Assembly (NCBI GenBank): GCA_022361035.1
Contig: JAKSBP010000206.1
Location: 1-33,130 of the forward strand
Length of the DNA stretch: 33,130 nt
Direction of reading: 5' to 3'
From: Clostridia bacterium
Lineage (GTDB): Bacteria > Bacillota > Clostridia > Peptostreptococcales > Caminicellaceae
The position numbers and the translations under genes are program-made. Below, in pieces: positions 25,612 through 33,130 of the stretch. Numbering within the stretch: the stretch's first letter is position 1; every line of letters begins with the position of its first letter. The notes beneath the pieces are model-generated. The model worked only from the letters and a program-made list of their open reading frames with translations, ran no database searches and was not told where the DNA came from.

Positions 25612-28140
25612 ATGAAAAAGAGCAAACAATGTGTAATATTTACACTAATTCTGTGTTCAATAGTTTTTTTAGGAAGCTTTTATAATACAGAGGCATCTCA
25701 AAGCAGAGAATTTCTAGATTCTAGTGGAAATTTTAAAGCAGTAGTAAATAGCGATGGCATAAGCCCTACCACTATAAAATTTGTGCCATTAAAAGATAAT
25801 ATGGGTGAAGGATTTTGTTACATCCAGAAATATGTTAATGGTAGTTTTGCTGGAAGCTATCCCTGTGAACCAAATAAACCCTATCATGTAAATGACGTGA
25901 AAAAGGGGGATAAATTTAGATTTGACTTTAAATATACACTACCAAATGGCTATCAAGCCTTTAGTGATTCCTTTGAATTTGAAGTGGGTAATGTAGGAGG
26001 AGGAAATCCAACAGACCCCGGTGAGGAAGGATTAGCAAAATTTGAACCAGAAGATGGAAAAACTTTAGTAATTATAGGGCAAGACAAACAATCTATGGAT
26101 GATTATGAGGCTATACAAGGCTTAGAAAATCCCGCTGGATATATGTTTTATACGGGAACAATTTTTGCAGAGGGCTTTGATAGACCTTCGAATGGTGAAG
26201 ATACCGATAAAGGTGAAGAACATGACTTTAAGCACTTAAAGGCTAAACCGGGAGAAAACATTATTCAAGTAGGATTATTTATGAGGGGTCTAAATGGTGA
26301 GCATACTGATATTGAGTCCAATAAAATAATAAATGGTGAAAGAGACAATAATATCAGAAAAATAGCTAGAGAAATTAAGAACTGTGGTAAACCTGTGTTC
26401 TTAAGAATAGGATATGAATTTGACGGTCCCTGGAATGGCTATAAGCCTGAATTATATATTAAAGCATACAGAAGAATAGTAGATATATTTAGAGAAATGA
26501 ATGTAGATAATGTAGCCTATGTATGGCATTCAGCAGGAATTGAAACAAGGTCTTATAATGCGACTTTACAAGATTATTATCCTGGAGATGAGTATGTTGA
26601 CTGGGTTGGAGTAAGTTGGTTCCAGTGGGATTACTCAAAGGCAGTTCCTAATCCGGCAATAAATGAGATGGCAGAATTTGCAAAGGCTCACGATAAGCCA
26701 TTAATGATAGCAGAAGCTGCACCGAAACAATATTGGGAGCCTTCTAAAGGGCAAGCCGCCGTGGATAATTGGTACAAGCCTGTATTTGACTGGATAGAAG
26801 AAAAGGATGTAAAAGCTTATAGTTATATAAATCAAAACTGGATGCAATGGCCTAGATGGAATAGTGGAAATGGTCAGGACTGGGGAGATACACGAATCCA
26901 AAATAATTCTGTAGTTTTAAACTACTGGAAGAATGTCATGGAAAAGCCAAGATATATCAATTCCCCCGATGATTTATATAAACAAATAGGATTTGTAAAA
27001 GGAAATACAACAAATCCCATAGACATAACAGACCCAGGGGATGCAACGTGCCCATCATTTTTAACTCCACCAGCAGAGCCGGCACCATATGTGGAGCCTA
27101 CAACTACAGTAGATGATACTCCTATTCATAACTCAAATGAATTTTACAGTGATAGTAAAAGTGGCCTTACAATGATTCGTGAGGGTAAAGTTATAAGAGT
27201 GGATGACTGGCTTTGGAAGGGTGATTTCCTAACTCCTTTTCGTCAGACACGAGGGTACGTTAAGCCTTCATCAGTAGAAGGGCTTTTATCTAATCCCCAT
27301 AGAGCAGATGGATTAGCACTTAATGCTGGGTACTATGTTCCCTCCCATTTTACAGGGCATATCCCAGTGTTTACAGAAGGAAACTGGTGGCCTAATGTGG
27401 GAAAGTATCAGACTAGCCCTCTGATGTATAATAGTGATTTTCAAGATGATTGTGGAATTTACTTTGTTAATGGAAAGCCAGTAAATACAAAGGAACCTCT
27501 TCTAGTAAAAGGCTTTGAAGGGGCAAAAGTAACTAATAAAACGGAATATAGTATACTGGTTACAGCTGGTTCTTTTCCAGGTAATGAGCAGCCAGGGCAA
27601 GTTATGACACCCCTTAATCCTAATGATACTAAAAGTCTACCAATGCCTCCAAAGGGATGGTATACAGAAGGAGCTGTACCAGAATTATATGCTTCTGTTG
27701 CAGGCATCCATCCCTTTGATGTCGTTGGGTGGCATAAATCTAGACCAAAGGACTTTGGAACACCTGGATTTGCTTATGTAATAGATGGGAGATATGATCT
27801 TGGAACTAAAATGATGTGGTTTGGATTTAGAAAAAATGAAGGATATGACCCTGCAACTTCAGGAGACCCAGGATATGGAATGGCTATGTATATAGATGAT
27901 GAATTAGTTGCCGTTACCGATATGCAATTAACTGGTAATGGTGATACTGCTAAGCAAGACTTGTGGGCAGTATCTAGGTTTAATCCTGGAATTTGTCCCC
28001 AAGGGGGCTTAATGGCTGGCCCTGTTGCACGAGAAGGGCAAAAAGTTGTATATGAATTTATCAGCCATGAAGAAGCACAAAGATTATTGTCTACAAAAAG
28101 CGGTGTTTTACATGCAGATATTGGCAGTCCCCAGCATTAA
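25612..28140 (+). CDS. Secreted GH26-like glycoside hydrolase with N-terminal binding module and unidentified C-terminal half
   Basis: The product is an exported 842-residue protein. A signal peptide spans residues 1-29 (MKKSKQ, hydrophobic core, EAS). Residues about 30-127 look like a beta-sandwich carbohydrate-binding module, ending at a Gly/Pro linker (GNVGGGNPTDPGEEG). Residues about 145-460 resemble the (beta/alpha)8 barrel of GH26 mannanase-like enzymes: the likely acid/base is Glu269 in FLRIGYEFDGPWNGY, the likely nucleophile Glu368 in LMIAEAAPK, with conserved YVWHSAG and WVGVSWFQWD around substrate positions. A Pro/Thr linker (about 465-505) leads to some 335 residues I cannot assign, rich in Gly, Trp and Pro. 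AGGAGG lies before the ATG and a terminator follows. Substrate is likely an extracellular beta-mannan, glucan or related polymer. Confidence 0.82.
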   Translation: MKKSKQCVIFTLILCSIVFLGSFYNTEASQSREFLDSSGNFKAVVNSDGISPTTIKFVPLKDNMGEGFCYIQKYVNGSFAGSYPCEPNKPYHVNDVKKGDKFRFDFKYTLPNGYQAFSDSFEFEVGNVGGGNPTDPGEEGLAKFEPEDGKTLVIIGQDKQSMDDYEAIQGLENPAGYMFYTGTIFAEGFDRPSNGEDTDKGEEHDFKHLKAKPGENIIQVGLFMRGLNGEHTDIESNKIINGERDNNIRKIAREIKNCGKPVFLRIGYEFDGPWNGYKPELYIKAYRRIVDIFREMNVDNVAYVWHSAGIETRSYNATLQDYYPGDEYVDWVGVSWFQWDYSKAVPNPAINEMAEFAKAHDKPLMIAEAAPKQYWEPSKGQAAVDNWYKPVFDWIEEKDVKAYSYINQNWMQWPRWNSGNGQDWGDTRIQNNSVVLNYWKNVMEKPRYINSPDDLYKQIGFVKGNTTNPIDITDPGDATCPSFLTPPAEPAPYVEPTTTVDDTPIHNSNEFYSDSKSGLTMIREGKVIRVDDWLWKGDFLTPFRQTRGYVKPSSVEGLLSNPHRADGLALNAGYYVPSHFTGHIPVFTEGNWWPNVGKYQTSPLMYNSDFQDDCGIYFVNGKPVNTKEPLLVKGFEGAKVTNKTEYSILVTAGSFPGNEQPGQVMTPLNPNDTKSLPMPPKGWYTEGAVPELYASVAGIHPFDVVGWHKSRPKDFGTPGFAYVIDGRYDLGTKMMWFGFRKNEGYDPATSGDPGYGMAMYIDDELVAVTDMQLTGNGDTAKQDLWAVSRFNPGICPQGGLMAGPVAREGQKVVYEFISHEEAQRLLSTKSGVLHADIGSPQH

Positions 28141-28177
28141 AATAATAGGTATATACAAAGTAGTAATATAAGAGGAG

Positions 28178-28216
28178 AAACCCCATTGAGCTAGAGAGTT
28201 CAATGGGGTTTTTCTT
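28178..28216 (+). terminator. Rho-independent terminator after the glycosidase gene
   Basis: A perfect 12-bp stem (AAACCCCATTGA at 28178-28189 against TCAATGGGGTTT at 28200-28211) is followed by a T tract. Confidence 0.9.
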
Positions 28217-28338
28217 AGCCTTCATTTAAACTTCCTATATTCAAAAACATTCTTCTCCTTAAGTATTTCCAAGAGTGTATTAATTCTTTATTTTATTTGT
28301 TTAATAATTTTTTAAATATTATTTTTTATGTGCACCTA

Positions 28339-28366
28339 GCATATTCAATCTAATGATACATATATT
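28339..28366 (+). promoter_or_regulatory. Candidate sporulation sigma-E promoter
   Basis: GCATATT (28339-28345) and CATATATT (28359-28366) are 13 bases apart, a close match to the sigma-E pattern GKATATT - 13 to 15 - CATACAMT. It lies about 250 bases ahead of the multicopper oxidase gene, which carries a spore-type domain. AT-rich DNA gives chance matches, so this needs a transcript end to support it. Confidence 0.4.
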
Positions 28367-28453
28367 TTAAGGGTGAAGATAAATTTTTCCTTTTAATTAA
28401 TAACTTTATCTATTGTGTTAGCAAGCTATGTGTATGGATTTTAAAAGGTTTAA

Positions 28454-28562
28454 GGGGTTTTTGATATTTCATCCTAAGTGATTTTTATGGATCTGTTTTA
28501 TTTTCAAAATTACAATTAAAGCAGGTTTATTACATGAAGGAAAAGGAAATATCAAAAATCCC
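28454..28562 (+). repeat. Long-range inverted repeat in the multicopper oxidase leader
   Basis: GGGGTTTTTGATATTTC (28454-28470) matches the reverse complement of GAAATATCAAAAATCCC (28546-28562) at 16 of 17 positions, with 75 bases between. In RNA it could form a strong helix starting about 60 bases before the ribosome binding site; in DNA it could be the ends of a small element. Confidence 0.55.
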
Positions 28563-28620
28563 GTCTACAGAAACTTAGCACAATGGGTTAATTTTATAAA
28601 CCTGTAAAGGAGGGTAAAAA

Positions 28621-30834
28621 ATGATGCATCCACAGCCATTAGACCCTAAGACAATTCCCAAATACGTTAATGAATTAGTGAGTCCACCTGTGTTTAAACC
28701 AATCGTTGTAACAGATCCAACTACTGAGGAGGTATTAAGTCATAACTATACAGTTTTTATAACTGAATTTAAACAACAAATTCTTCCACCTGGTTTTCCT
28801 GAAACCCATGTCTTTGGCTACGAGGGCATTATAGAAGACGGGTCGAGTTTCACTAGTACTCCAGGGCCTACATTTGAAGCTCATAGGGGGATACCGGTAA
28901 ATGTTCAGTGGGTAAATAACATTACTAATCCTCATTTTCTTCCAGTAGATCCCACTTTACACTGGGCAAATCCCAATAATATACCTACACCAGAACCACC
29001 ATTTCTCACATTTCCACCGGGATACCCATTGGCACAAAGTCCCGTTCCCGTAACTACTCACCTGCATGGTGGAGAAGTTAGATCGGATTCAGATGGAGGA
29101 CCTGATTCCTGGTTCACAGCCGGAGAGGCCCAGACAGGCCCTGATTTCATTAAGTCTAGATATACCTATCCAAATCAACAGCAGCCTACTACCCTATGGT
29201 ATCATGCCCATGCAATTGGTATCACACGACTTAACGTTTTTGCAGGGCTTGCTGGATTCTATTTGTTAAGGGACCCAAATAATGATATAGAGCCTCTTCT
29301 TCCCAGTGGGCCATATGAAGTTCCCATAGTTATCCAAGACCGTTCCTTTAATGAAGATGGTTCATTACTATTTCCTAACGTTGGTGTCAATCCCGATGTT
29401 CATCCCTATTGGGTCCAGGATTTTATAGGCAATGCTATTATGGTTAATGGTAAGGTTTGGCCGAATGTGAATGTTGAGCGAAGACAGTATCGTTTTAGAT
29501 TACTTAATGGCTCAAATTCCCGATTCTATAACCTAAAATTATCAAATGGCCAATCCTTTATTCAAATTGGTTCTGATGGAGGATTTTTACCTTTCCCACT
29601 GACATTAACTGAGGTTTTAATTGCACCGGGAGAGCGTGTGGATATTTTAATTGATTTTTCAATGTTAAAGCCTGGAGCTAAAATTATTGTAACTAATGAT
29701 GCTATCGCACCTTTCCCCGGAGGTGAACCACCAGATCCAGAGACTACAGGGCAAATTATGCAGTTTACTATACTTGATACACCATCGGTACCACCTATGC
29801 CTCTTCCACCAGTATTAAACGAAATTCCCACATTGATTCCAGATGTGCCCAAGAAAACCTTGACTTTGAATGTGGTGAGAAAAAATGGTAATGGTCCCCT
29901 TGAATTATTATTAGACGGACAAAAGTGGCTCTCTCCAATCTCAGAGCTGCCTATAGTGGGATCGACAGTGGACTGGGAAATCGCCAACTTGACAGCAGCT
30001 ACCCATCCTATACATGTACATTTAATTCAGTTTCAAATAATTAATCGTCAACTCTTTGACTCTGATAGGTATCTAATGGATTGGTTAAATCTAAATGGTG
30101 AGCCGCCACTTCAGCATCCGACAATACCATTACCTGTTGAACCTTATCTTATAGGAGATCCAATAGAACCGGATTTAAATGAGCAGGGATGGAAGGATAC
30201 TATACGAATGAATCCAAATGAAGTTACAAGGATTAGACTTCGCTTTACACCACAGGACGTTAAATCTGGGGATTCCAAGCCGGGGCTAAACCTATTCCCA
30301 TTTGATCCTACCTTTGGTCCTGGGTATGTATGGCACTGTCATATTTTAGACCATGAAGATAATGAAATGATGAGACAAATGAAGGTTGTATCCTGTCCCA
30401 TTGTTGAAAGTAATCCACAATCCTGTTGTCAAGTTATCGTTGAGGGAAATACTCAGTTAGTACCGCCTGCATTAAATAGTGCGCCTATTTATCAAAGCAA
30501 TACAGTCTTTGCCGAAATAGAAAAGGTATGTGCTGAGAAAGTTGTTATTAGCGGTTTCCTTCGCAAGACTATGACCTATACTGCAGTCTTAGACAACGGA
30601 GCTAGAGAGGAGAATATAATTACTGACGACATTCCTTTCCAATGTATTATTGATAGAGAGGATGCTAATGAGAACGACACTTTCATGATTACAGGTTCAA
30701 CTGTACTATGTGAAGTTTCTGCTCATACACAAAACTTTGGAATGCATCCTGTAACCGGTGAACAATTAGCTTTTAAATTTGTTGGGAAAGATATTATTAA
30801 AATTTGCATCAGGAAAGGTTGTCTTAATCAATAA
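28621..30834 (+). CDS. Multicopper oxidase (CotA/bilirubin-oxidase-like) fused to a C-terminal SPOCS (DUF3794) domain
   Basis: This is a laccase-type oxidase of 737 residues without a signal peptide. Cupredoxin domains fill about residues 40-595. All four copper motifs are intact: HLHGG (His147, His149), WYHAHA (His195, His197), HPIHVH (His462, His465, His467) and HCHILDHEDNEMM (His572, Cys573, His574, His578, Met583). After SCPIVESNP the chain continues with about 130 residues that resemble the SPOCS/DUF3794 domain of SipL and related spore proteins: VFAEIEKVCAEKVVISGFLRKTMTY, then ITDDIPFQCIIDRED and a final basic tail. CotA-type oxidases lie in the spore coat, so a SPOCS tail on one would be a ready explanation for spore targeting. 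The ribosome binding site is AAAGGAGGG. A possible sigma-E promoter lies upstream. Confidence 0.9.
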   Translation: MMHPQPLDPKTIPKYVNELVSPPVFKPIVVTDPTTEEVLSHNYTVFITEFKQQILPPGFPETHVFGYEGIIEDGSSFTSTPGPTFEAHRGIPVNVQWVNNITNPHFLPVDPTLHWANPNNIPTPEPPFLTFPPGYPLAQSPVPVTTHLHGGEVRSDSDGGPDSWFTAGEAQTGPDFIKSRYTYPNQQQPTTLWYHAHAIGITRLNVFAGLAGFYLLRDPNNDIEPLLPSGPYEVPIVIQDRSFNEDGSLLFPNVGVNPDVHPYWVQDFIGNAIMVNGKVWPNVNVERRQYRFRLLNGSNSRFYNLKLSNGQSFIQIGSDGGFLPFPLTLTEVLIAPGERVDILIDFSMLKPGAKIIVTNDAIAPFPGGEPPDPETTGQIMQFTILDTPSVPPMPLPPVLNEIPTLIPDVPKKTLTLNVVRKNGNGPLELLLDGQKWLSPISELPIVGSTVDWEIANLTAATHPIHVHLIQFQIINRQLFDSDRYLMDWLNLNGEPPLQHPTIPLPVEPYLIGDPIEPDLNEQGWKDTIRMNPNEVTRIRLRFTPQDVKSGDSKPGLNLFPFDPTFGPGYVWHCHILDHEDNEMMRQMKVVSCPIVESNPQSCCQVIVEGNTQLVPPALNSAPIYQSNTVFAEIEKVCAEKVVISGFLRKTMTYTAVLDNGAREENIITDDIPFQCIIDREDANENDTFMITGSTVLCEVSAHTQNFGMHPVTGEQLAFKFVGKDIIKICIRKGCLNQ

Positions 30835-30901
30835 TCACTATAATACTTTAGACATAGAAATAGTGTAGGTAGAGAATTAACATACTGTATCAGAATAAAA
30901 G

Positions 30902-30964
30902 GGATGAGGCTTGAATTGTTTACTTATTTTTTAAAAAAAGAGTAAATAACTTAGGCCTCATTCC
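30902..30964 (-). terminator. Minus-strand (possibly bidirectional) terminator
   Basis: A stem of about 23 imperfect base pairs (30902-30924 against 30941-30964; GGATGAGGC with GCCTCATTCC) has an A/T loop. On the minus strand it is followed by CTTTTATT, so it suits the acetyltransferase transcript; it also lies about 70 bases after the oxidase stop codon and could serve both. Confidence 0.65.
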
Positions 30965-31126
30965 GTCATTAGGAGATATTATAAAGGGGAGAGGTGCTTC
31001 ATTTTATTTTTCAGTTCTGGGTGATAAAGTTCCAGTCTCCTAATTTTATTTTTCAATAACTCATCTATATAGTTTTGTTGATATATTTATAGAATTATTA
31101 TTTATCTGGGTATTTGTACAAAATCA

Positions 31127-31654
31127 TTATTTATTTCGTAAAACCGTTATAAAGCCATCTAATATTTCATGGCTAACTACAAATCCCTTTTCTTTATAAA
31201 ACTTTAAAGCCCCATTATTTCCATTTGAAACAAAGATAAAATAATCCTCTACATCATCAAATTTACTTAACCATTTCATTGACATATAGAAAAGTACTGA
31301 CCCAATCCCTTTTTGTCTGTACTCTTCTTTAATATAAAACTGAGATAAACAACCTACATTATCCCTATTGACAGAAGAAAGGTCAAAAAAAGTAGCAAAA
31401 TCATTGGAGTATACCTCTTTAGAAGAGATGTTGGAATATACATAACCAATTATTTTATCATCATCTTTAACAATCACAATATAATTGTAAATTGCGCTTT
31501 TCATAGAAGGAATCATTCTTGTATCAAAATTCATGTTATCAAATAATTCTGGTTTGATTTGTGCTTTTGACTTTTGAAAGGCCATGAGTTCATTGCATAA
31601 ATCTCTACAGTATTCAAAATCTTCATTAGATATAATCTCATACTTTATATTCAT
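31127..31654 (-). CDS. GNAT-family N-acetyltransferase
   Basis: This is a soluble 175-residue protein with the GNAT fold, which transfers an acetyl group from acetyl-CoA. Visible are the beta4 strand VGCLSQFYIKEEYR, the pyrophosphate-binding loop as RQKGIGSVLFYMS (the Q/R-x-x-G-x-G/A motif) and the closing FVSNGNNGALKFYKEKGF typical of motif B. AGGGAGGGAAATAT precedes the ATG. It is divergent from the HxlR regulator gene, so they may share a control region. The acceptor could be an antibiotic, polyamine or small amine; nothing in the sequence decides. Confidence 0.9.
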   Translation of the reverse strand: MNIKYEIISNEDFEYCRDLCNELMAFQKSKAQIKPELFDNMNFDTRMIPSMKSAIYNYIVIVKDDDKIIGYVYSNISSKEVYSNDFATFFDLSSVNRDNVGCLSQFYIKEEYRQKGIGSVLFYMSMKWLSKFDDVEDYFIFVSNGNNGALKFYKEKGFVVSHEILDGFITVLRNK

Positions 31655-31698
31655 ATATTTCCCTCCCTTTTATATTCTATAAATAGGTACCAGTATTT

Positions 31699-31769
31699 CT
31701 ATCCCTAAAGGGTAGTATAATCTTGTCTTACATTAAATACTAATTGATCAATTATGATATAATTATAAT
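31699..31769. promoter_or_regulatory. Divergent control region between acetyltransferase and HxlR genes
   Basis: TATCCCTAAAGGGTA (31699-31713 approximately) and AATTGATCAATT (31742-31753) are near-perfect and perfect palindromes, and a TATAAT at 31764-31769 suits the HxlR gene, although no well-spaced -35 box is present. The perfect palindrome lies just upstream of the -10 box, where an HxlR-type regulator could bind. Confidence 0.4.
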
Positions 31770-31842
31770 ACATAATAAAATAAGAACAAGTATGCAGTAT
31801 TTTATGATTAAGTAAGTAAAAACTGATTAAAGGAGTTATTCA

Positions 31843-32190
31843 ATGAATAGAAAAGATGTTCAAAATGAAAATGTAGGCATTTGTCCGTTAACCTATGCAT
31901 TAGACTTAATTGGAGGTAAATGGAGACTTCCTATTATATGGGCTTTGAGCCAAAACGAGACTTTACGTTATAATGAATTAAAAAGAAAAATTGATGGAAT
32001 AACAAATATGATGTTATCTCAATCTTTAAAAGAGATGGTGGCTTATGGAATTGTTAATCGCAAGCAATTTATGGAGATTCCACCAAGAGTAGAATACTCA
32101 CTAACTGAGTCAGGTAAAGATTTGATACCGTCATTGGAATCATTAGCAAAATGGGGTAAAAGAATGAAAAATAAAAAAGTGGATAGATAA
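31843..32190 (+). CDS. HxlR-family transcriptional regulator
   Basis: This is a 115-residue winged-helix DNA-binding protein. It has the family's CPLTYALDLIGGKW start (Cys15 in the position of the redox-sensing Cys found in some members), the LRYNELKRKIDGITNMMLSQSLKEMVAYGIVNRKQF helix-turn-helix core and the wing PPRVEYSLTESGKDL. Members control aldehyde, quinone and redox stress responses. AAAGGAG precedes the ATG. It lies divergent from a GNAT acetyltransferase, a common arrangement, so that gene may be its target. A terminator follows at 32248. Confidence 0.93.
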   Translation: MNRKDVQNENVGICPLTYALDLIGGKWRLPIIWALSQNETLRYNELKRKIDGITNMMLSQSLKEMVAYGIVNRKQFMEIPPRVEYSLTESGKDLIPSLESLAKWGKRMKNKKVDR

Positions 32191-32247
32191 CAATGGTGAC
32201 GATTTTTTGCTATATATATTTTTTATAATTATTAATGCTCTCATCTA

Positions 32248-32284
32248 TAAAAGCTTCCCAATTATGTTCGGAAGCTTTTATTAT
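32248..32284 (+). terminator. Rho-independent terminator after the HxlR gene
   Basis: A perfect 11-bp stem (TAAAAGCTTCC at 32248-32258 against GGAAGCTTTTA at 32270-32280) has an 11-base loop and is followed by a short T stretch. Confidence 0.75.
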
Positions 32285-32408
32285 ACAGGAAATTACCATT
32301 ATTTTACACAAAACTAAAAACATAGGGAACCTTTTTAGATTTAAGCCGTCTAAAAATATATAAAATTAATTTTAAAAGTTTAAATTTTAAATTAAAGGAG
32401 GAATTTCT

Positions 32409-32942
32409 ATGAGTATTTCAAAAAAAATAATTGTAGCCATATCGGCAATTGTCATTGGAGGAGTATTAGTAGTTGGAGCAGCGGAAATATTTAATAAAAA
32501 TGAAGCAGTAAACGATGATAAAATAGGAGACATAGAGAGGGAAAAGGAAGAAAAGAACCCTGATAATAGTGGTATTGCCTATATTGCTCCAGTGTACGAA
32601 ATTGTTGAGCAAGACCAGGATAAGATAAGGATTCAAATAAAGAATCAATCTGAAACAGACATGGTACTAAATTATACTAGTAGTCAAAAATTTGATATAA
32701 AATTTATGCAAGATGGTAAACATGTTTATACATGGTCTTCCGATAAATCCTTTATGCAAATGATGTCTAAAAAGATTGTTAAGCCTGGAGAAAGTGAAGA
32801 ATATACCTTAGAACTAAAGGGATTACCGCTAGAAAAGGGGAAATATGACTTTGAATTTTATTCAGTGGCTCAAGAATTAGAAGATGTTGCCCCATTAGAA
32901 GGAAGTCTTGTTTTAGAAAGTCAAGAGGACCCAATACAATAG
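32409..32942 (+). CDS. Membrane-anchored BsuPI-domain protein
   Basis: The 177-residue product has an N-terminal hydrophobic helix (about 7-25, IIVAISAIVIGGVLVVGAA) that probably anchors it outside the membrane, a charged linker and a BsuPI-type beta-sandwich domain (about 60-165). The BsuPI signature is visible in VLNYTSSQKFDIKFMQDGKHVYTWS, KSFMQM, and KPGESEEYTLELKGLPLEKGKYDFEFY. The domain is named for the Bacillus intracellular proteinase inhibitor, but most such exported proteins have no proven function. AAAGGAGG precedes the ATG, and a terminator follows. Confidence 0.88.
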   Translation: MSISKKIIVAISAIVIGGVLVVGAAEIFNKNEAVNDDKIGDIEREKEEKNPDNSGIAYIAPVYEIVEQDQDKIRIQIKNQSETDMVLNYTSSQKFDIKFMQDGKHVYTWSSDKSFMQMMSKKIVKPGESEEYTLELKGLPLEKGKYDFEFYSVAQELEDVAPLEGSLVLESQEDPIQ

Positions 32943-32995
32943 CAAAAAATATTTACATTTATATAGAATCAATCTATGATATATGACTAAAGAAT

Positions 32996-33049
32996 AAGCA
33001 CCTTTTATGCAGAGTATAATTGTATAACATAAAAGGTGCTTATTTTTAT
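32996..33049 (+). terminator. Rho-independent terminator after the BsuPI-domain gene
   Basis: A perfect 14-bp stem (AAGCACCTTTTATG at 32996-33009 against CATAAAAGGTGCTT at 33028-33041) has an 18-base loop and is followed by ATTTTTATT. Nothing further can be identified to the right edge. Confidence 0.9.
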
Positions 33050-33130
33050 TGAGTAAATTAATCTTTACAAGTGCGTATCTATATAGATGTGTGATTGAGA
33101 AAGTTAACTTACTACAGCAACCACTGAGAA

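Noticed and set aside
28141..28338. Possible small gene or RNA between the glycosidase and the oxidase leader
   Set aside because: Apart from the terminator it is plain AT-rich DNA with no open frame or stable helix that I could support.

Overview
The window looks like chromosome of a low-GC, endospore-forming member of the Clostridia (Firmicutes). The DNA is AT-rich with strong AGGAGG-type ribosome binding sites and several GTG and TTG starts. Further pointers are a glmS ribozyme, an L-ascorbate-family PTS, a bacteriohemerythrin and a multicopper oxidase carrying a spore-type SPOCS domain. I cannot name the genus from sequence alone.

Layout. (1) 1-4970: a dCache-type chemoreceptor, a small unknown protein that seems to lack a normal start codon, and a CstA-type transporter. 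(2) 4980-8930: amino-sugar synthesis, with glmM, a metabolite-sensing glmS ribozyme and glmS. (3) 9230-17901: an amino-sugar utilisation cluster with a GntR/UTRA regulator, an AgaS-type deaminase/isomerase, PTS IIA, a second SIS protein, PTS IIB, PTS IIC, a GatY/KbaY-type aldolase, a PfkB kinase and NagA. The likely route is import and phosphorylation of an N-acetylhexosamine (GalNAc is the best guess), deacetylation, deamination/isomerisation to tagatose-6-phosphate, phosphorylation and aldol cleavage. The PTS belongs to the ascorbate (Ula/Sga) family, not the mannose family usual for GalNAc. (4) 17.9-21.5 kb: a decayed region with four REP-like GGGGACGG sequences, a truncated methyltransferase, a polymorphic-toxin tail next to an intact immunity-like gene, a large secreted orphan protein and a broken XRE regulator. 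(5) 21.5-25.1 kb: a small membrane peptide on the plus strand, then on the minus strand bacteriohemerythrin followed by an ABC1/UbiB kinase and a CrtI-type desaturase. (6) 25.1-30.9 kb: a compound inverted repeat, a secreted GH26-like glycosidase with an unidentified C-terminal half, and a multicopper oxidase fused to a SPOCS domain behind a possible sigma-E promoter. (7) 31.1-33.1 kb: a GNAT acetyltransferase, a divergent HxlR regulator and a membrane-anchored BsuPI-type protein.

I found no rRNA, tRNA, CRISPR array or intact transposase. The best candidates for something new are the multicopper oxidase-SPOCS fusion, the ascorbate-family PTS inside an N-acetylhexosamine pathway, and the toxin-remnant/orphan-protein locus.
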